This document shows, in pieces, positions 34,401 to 36,605 of a stretch of 36,605 bases of DNA (position 1 is its first letter; each line of letters begins with the position of its first letter). Below the pieces are notes generated by a model. That model did not search any database, was not told the origin of the DNA, and saw only the letters and a list, made by a program, of their open reading frames with translations. A program made the translations under genes and the position numbers. Source of the stretch: Candidatus Thiosymbion oneisti (GTDB taxonomy: Bacteria; Pseudomonadota; Gammaproteobacteria; Chromatiales; Chromatiaceae); NCBI RefSeq assembly GCF_900092655.1, contig NZ_FLUY01000704.1:1-36605 (forward strand). The letters are read 5' to 3'.

Positions 34401-34477
34401 ATGCCTCCCCCCAACAGGATGACCACCAACAGCCAGGAGATGACCGGAGTCTTGACCGAGTACTCACCGATGTTCAT
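31412..34477 (-). CDS. RND efflux transporter, inner-membrane permease
   Basis: A 1,021-residue, 12-TM proton-driven pump of the AcrB/HAE1 group. It starts NIGEYSVKTPVISWLLVVIL (TM1), has a periplasmic loop with LYPGASARQVQDEVTYHVEEAIQ, and TM2-TM6 with LRVGMIIGAVLLITVAGTLF and LIIALGMLVDNAIVVAEGML. A second large loop and TM8-12 follow, including LSLIGLLIKNAIVLIEEIDQ. The TM4 proton-relay motif reads VDN instead of the VDD of classical AcrB. The TM10 Lys is present in GLLIKNA. The length is standard. It follows its membrane-fusion partner by 143 bases on the same strand. No outer-membrane channel gene or regulator lies in the window; a TolC encoded elsewhere would be needed. The substrate cannot be read from sequence. 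Confidence 0.93.
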   Translation of the reverse strand: MNIGEYSVKTPVISWLLVVILLGGGIWGFQGMGRLEDPAFTVKLAKVITLYPGASARQVQDEVTYHVEEAIQLMEQVKWIKKSISRPGLSDVTIEFKDKYRGKDFPGIYDELRRKIADMLHKLPPGAQPPVVVDSFADVYGVYLALSGEGYSWRDLWDTADYLKKELVLVPGVRKIVIDGKQQEVAYLELSRARLGELGISLAGIRNVLQSQNIAADAGNVDVGDEYLRIWPTGESVSVQSIGDVLVSSADKRLVRLGDIAEIHRAYVDVPTKYYYHKGKPALTIGISMQAGKNVVEVGEAIGRRLAGLEANIPVGMQLEAIYDQPQEVDKSVNGFVVSVAQAVLIVLVVLLLFMGLRVGMIIGAVLLITVAGTLFIMAIYGIELQRISLGALIIALGMLVDNAIVVAEGMLIRINAGMDPVRAASETVSKTIWALLGGTVIGILAFAGIGFSQDATGEFANSLFYVILISLTLSWITGISTTPLLCALLLKPGKAAGQETDAYAAAPFRIYRGLASTALRFRWVTVVTVGGLFVLSLWGFGFVKQAFFPNSNTPLFFVDVWEPEGTDIRKTREDTLRVSEYLRGLEGVTQTSSAIGGPHQRFTLVYDTKDTTSAYAQIIVQTETREQIDQVWEQVEAFLREELYWTDPILKRMLIGPGRDSKIEARFHGPDPEVLRTLSEQAKALMRADPGSKEVRDDWREPVKVLRPLFNEQVGRQLGITRVDLANALQYAFDGTRVGLYRDGERMLPILARAMAEERADVTNIQDIQVWSPVLERAIPVAQVVSGFEIQWENQVIGGRDRMQTIIASANPRGPLAAPLFARLRPQIEAIELPPGYSLTWGGEYEDQTNAQGSLFGVLPPSFIAMILVSILLFGKLRQPLIIWLTVPLAVIGITAGLLGLDASFDFMSLLGALSLIGLLIKNAIVLIEEIDQQIAAGKAPHAAILDSGVSRMRPVILAAGTTILGLIPLLPDVFFVNMAITMMVGLGFATLLILIVVPTLYAILFKANNKPQPGLSNPE

Positions 34478-34620
34478 AGCGTAAGCCTGTGTGCTGGTGC
34501 TTCACGCGAAGCGAATCGATCACAGCGCGACGGCGGTTGGTATGCCGATACCCTCGCCCGCGGTCCGGCATCGGCACGGTCGGTCGCGAAGGTTTGTCCG
34601 TCGCTCTCGGAGCTCGGTCT

Positions 34621-35769
34621 TCACGAGCCCGGACCCTCATCGGATCTGGGTTCCGCCTCCTCGTGTTCCGGGAGTAGCCGTACCTGCATGCCCTCGGCGA
34701 GATAGCCGACACCGGCGACGACGACCCGCTTGCCGATCTCCAGGCCAGCTTTGATCTCGATGGAGCTCCCGCGCATGCGTCCCACCTCCACCGGGGTTTT
34801 CGTCACCTTCATGTTCGCCTCATCCACCACCCACACGAAGGGCTCCAAATCCGAGTCCGCGGTGACGGCGGCGACGGGCAGGAACAGCAGCGGTGCTCCG
34901 TCGGTGACGCCGCTGAAGTCGGCCGTAACGGTGGCAGTCATGCCGGGGAGCACCAGAAAATCCTTTGGAGCGGGCATGGTGAAGGTGACCGCGAAGGTCT
35001 GGGTAGCGGGATCGGCGCGGGTGGCAATCTCGCGCAGGGTCAGGTCGAATTCCTCACCGGGCCGGCTATCGAAGGAAGCAGTAACCGGGATCGCGCCGGG
35101 CTCGGGGCCTTCGCCGCCGGAGGCACGGATGCCGAGGATAACGGTCTCGGGAACATTGATCTTGACCTCCAACCGGGAGCGGTCATGAATCGCGAATATC
35201 GCCTGTTTGGCCTGGACCTCCTCGAAGGGCTCTACGTAACGCTTGGCGATCGTGCCGGCAAAGGACGCCTTCAGCCTGGTGTAGGCAAGATCCTGATTGG
35301 CTCGCTCCAGGGCCGCCCGGGTATTCTTCCACGCGGCCTCTTTGGCATCGTAATCGGACCGGGAGATAAAGCCCTTCTTTACCAGCTCCTTGGCCCGCTT
35401 GAAATCCTTTTGGGCGCGGTCGAAACTGGCCTGGGCGTCCTTGACTGCGATCTTGTAGTCCGTGGGATCCAGGGTGGCCAGGATCTGCCCCTTCTTCACC
35501 CGATCTCCCTCTTTAACCGCCAGCTTCTGAACGGTTCCCGCTACCCGGAAGGCCAGCTCCGCCTTGTGCAGGGCGTCGATGCGAGCCGGAAAGCGGCGGA
35601 TACCGCCGACATCCGGCGCCTGCACCAGGGCGGTCTTGACCGGGCGGCTAACCTCTTTCGCAACCGTCGGTTCGTCCTCCGTGCAGGCAGAGAGCAAAAC
35701 CGGGACGAAAAAGGCAGCCGAAACGAATGAAAGGAGTCGGTGGCGGGTCGGGCGGGAATACTGGTCCAC
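34621..35769 (-). CDS. RND periplasmic membrane-fusion lipoprotein
   Basis: A 382-residue periplasmic adaptor of the HlyD/AcrA type. A lipoprotein signal ends in LLSAC. The halves of the lipoyl domain flank a coiled-coil hairpin: VAGTVQKLAVKEGDRVKKGQ and YTRLKASFAGTIAKRYVEPFEEVQA around AQASFDRAQKDFKRAKELVKKGFISRSDYDAKEAAWKNTRAALERANQDL. Beta-barrel and membrane-proximal domains follow (EVKINVPETVI, DPATQTFAVTFTMP, VLPGMTATVTADF, VGYLAEGMQVRLL). A GTG at 35769 after GAGG gives a normal lipoprotein signal. Another GTG at 35814 would add 15 residues. No ATG start exists. It lies upstream of the permease, in the usual order, and divergent from the CDGSH gene with an 89-base shared promoter region. 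Confidence 0.9.
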   Translation of the reverse strand: MDQYSRPTRHRLLSFVSAAFFVPVLLSACTEDEPTVAKEVSRPVKTALVQAPDVGGIRRFPARIDALHKAELAFRVAGTVQKLAVKEGDRVKKGQILATLDPTDYKIAVKDAQASFDRAQKDFKRAKELVKKGFISRSDYDAKEAAWKNTRAALERANQDLAYTRLKASFAGTIAKRYVEPFEEVQAKQAIFAIHDRSRLEVKINVPETVILGIRASGGEGPEPGAIPVTASFDSRPGEEFDLTLREIATRADPATQTFAVTFTMPAPKDFLVLPGMTATVTADFSGVTDGAPLLFLPVAAVTADSDLEPFVWVVDEANMKVTKTPVEVGRMRGSSIEIKAGLEIGKRVVVAGVGYLAEGMQVRLLPEHEEAEPRSDEGPGS

Positions 35770-35858
35770 AGTTGTACGTCCTCGCGGTCCGGGTAGAGGT
35801 TGATAGGCTAACACGGTGTTATCCTACAAGAGAACCATAACCCAAACGGAGAAAACCG

Positions 35859-36098
35859 ATGCAAGAACCCGAATGCCCGAAAGCAGGCCCTTATACCCTC
35901 GAGCTGGACGTGGGCACCTATTGGTGGTGTGCCTGCGGTCGCTCCAAGAATCAGCCGTTCTGCGACGGCTCACACCGGGGAACCGGCATCCAGCCCATGG
36001 AGCTGGAGCTCACCGAGGCGCAGAAGGTGTGGTTGTGCGGTTGCAAGCGCAGCGGGGACAAGCCTAGGTGCGACGGCGCGCACAAGAAATTGGTGTAG
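35859..36098 (+). CDS. double-CDGSH iron-sulfur protein
   Basis: A 79-residue protein with two CDGSH-type [2Fe-2S] sites. Site 1 is C24-A-C26 then PFCDGSH (Cys35, His39). Site 2 is C60-G-C62 then PRCDGAH (Cys71, His75). Each has the Cys3-His ligand set of the mitoNEET/Miner2 family; in the second the Ser of CDGSH is Ala, a common variant. Such small cytoplasmic bacterial members have redox or cluster-transfer roles that are not well defined. GGAG precedes the ATG. The stop codon TAG touches the GGTTGCGTT repeat. Confidence 0.93.
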   Translation: MQEPECPKAGPYTLELDVGTYWWCACGRSKNQPFCDGSHRGTGIQPMELELTEAQKVWLCGCKRSGDKPRCDGAHKKLV

Positions 36099-36165
36099 GT
36101 TGCGTTAAGACGCTGGCACCGGCATCACAAGAGATCACCGAGCCTTTATGCGTCGCAACGCAACC
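36098..36165. repeat. GGTTGCGTTAAGACGC element, copy 2
   Basis: GGTTGCGTTAAGACGC at the left and CGTCGCAACGCAACC at the right match the ends of the copy at 31284-31350, while the centre differs. The left edge coincides with the stop codon of the CDGSH gene. Confidence 0.7.
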
Positions 36166-36195
36166 CGTCCGGTCCCCCAAACAGAGCCAAATCGT

Positions 36196-36306
36196 TCAGG
36201 ATTGCTTGCGGGACAGACCGCGATGCGTTTGGACGTACTCTCGCAAGGCGGCGTTTATGTGGGTTTGGTATTTGCCACCTTGGGCTTCGAACCACTCCAA
36301 CTGCAT
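36196..36306 (-). pseudogene. decayed BrnA-like antitoxin remnant
   Basis: The minus strand encodes LEWFEAQGGKYQTHINAALREYVQTHR in a 36-residue frame. This is very close to the C-terminal ribbon-helix-helix part of BrnA-type antitoxins (LEWFKAQGKGYQTRINAVLR, from memory). Upstream, at about 36310-36400 in another frame, NPDLLEMGPRADFP could be the N-terminal acidic part. At least one frameshift and sequence drift therefore separate the halves. No BrnT-like toxin gene lies upstream within the window. Confidence 0.5.
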
Positions 36307-36462
36307 GACAAAATTGTAGTTACAGTCGATGATATTGGGAAGTCGGCGCGGGGACCCATTTCCAGTAGGTCAGGGTTAGACTCTCCCGTCCACATCATCG
36401 CCAAGGGCTAAGAGGCTGTCTAAAAATTAAGATACTGATTTTAAGACATAAAATCTGAAATT

Positions 36463-36605
36463 TCGCGCTCGTTCCCACGCTCCAGCATGGGAACGCCATC
36501 TTGTCCGCTCCAGCGGACTCAGCTCCTCTAGGCGTTGGCTGTTAGCCTACCGAGGCGCTTAATCGACGCTGGAGCGTCGGGATCTGCTCCCACGCTGGAG
36601 CGTGG
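36463..36605. repeat. cluster of GCTCCAGCG / GTTCCCACGCTCC repeats at the window end
   Basis: GCTCGTTCCCACGCTCCAGC, CGCTCCAGCGGACTC, GACGCTGGAGCGTCGG and CTCCCACGCTGGAGCGTGG follow each other to the last base. They share words with the repeat at 17163-17212. The cluster may continue beyond the window. Just before it, 36411-36430 carries AGAGGCTGTCTAAAAATTAA, which resembles an insertion sequence terminus, but no partner is seen. Confidence 0.6.

Noticed and set aside
32471-34705. A 744-codon open frame on the plus strand over the RND permease.
   Set aside because: It is the complement of a strongly conserved transporter; the product is rich in His, Gln, Asp and Gly, typical of antisense frames in GC-rich DNA.

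Overview
The window reads as a chromosomal segment of a moderately GC-rich gammaproteobacterium. The housekeeping genes (gpmI, a YceF-type maf, a 36-kDa-type sppA with a HAD phosphatase, a ttcA-like gene, a QmcA/NfeD pair, an RND pump) fit that class. A Chromatiales-like sulfur bacterium is a guess from the style of the intergenic repeats, not a demonstration. The segment is rich in accessory genes, dispersed short repeats, relics of mobile elements and toxin-antitoxin debris.

Layout. 1-3 kb (minus strand): a TolB-like beta-propeller protein, a secreted FlgD-Ig-like protein and a DUF29 protein. 3-5.2 kb: a RelE-type toxin-antitoxin pair bracketed by inverted REP palindromes, a broken antitoxin, and one broken and one intact IS200-like (RAYT-type) transposase. 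5.2-13.6 kb (minus): a secreted cluster of a PKD/Ig/FlgD-like protein, a small exported protein, a 1,362-residue Sec-exported RHS/YD-repeat protein with an AT-richer C-terminal tail, and a small two-TM protein that may be its immunity partner. 14-15.6 kb: gpmI. 15.7-16.7 kb: an AT-rich PD-(D/E)XK-like gene between two attC-like folded sites, apparently a lone integron-type cassette. 16.7-18.4 kb: Dabb, VanZ and maf genes. 18.5-19.7 kb: a divergent pentameric ligand-gated ion channel-like protein. 19.74-19.87 kb: a 124-bp MITE with a 10-bp direct repeat. 20-22.6 kb: sppA and the HAD gene, then an internally deleted IS1-like element that truncates a ttcA-like gene. 22.7-25.1 kb: QmcA-like, NfeD and NRDE genes. 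25.4-30.7 kb (minus): an unrecognised three-gene set made of a coiled-coil protein, a five-TM protein and a ~1,245-residue protein with an HEVAH zinc-protease motif. 31.4-35.8 kb (minus): an RND pump and its membrane-fusion lipoprotein. 35.9-36.1 kb: a double-CDGSH iron-sulfur protein. The end holds a decayed BrnA-like antitoxin and repeats.

The most promising uncharacterised systems are the three-gene metalloprotease locus (25.4-30.7 kb) and the RHS cluster with its exchangeable tail and candidate immunity gene (5.2-13.6 kb). The cassette between attC-like sites, whose expected catalytic Glu codon reads Lys, and the IS1-mediated junction that truncates ttcA are the clearest evolutionary stories. 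All functional calls come from reading motifs by eye; no database search was run.
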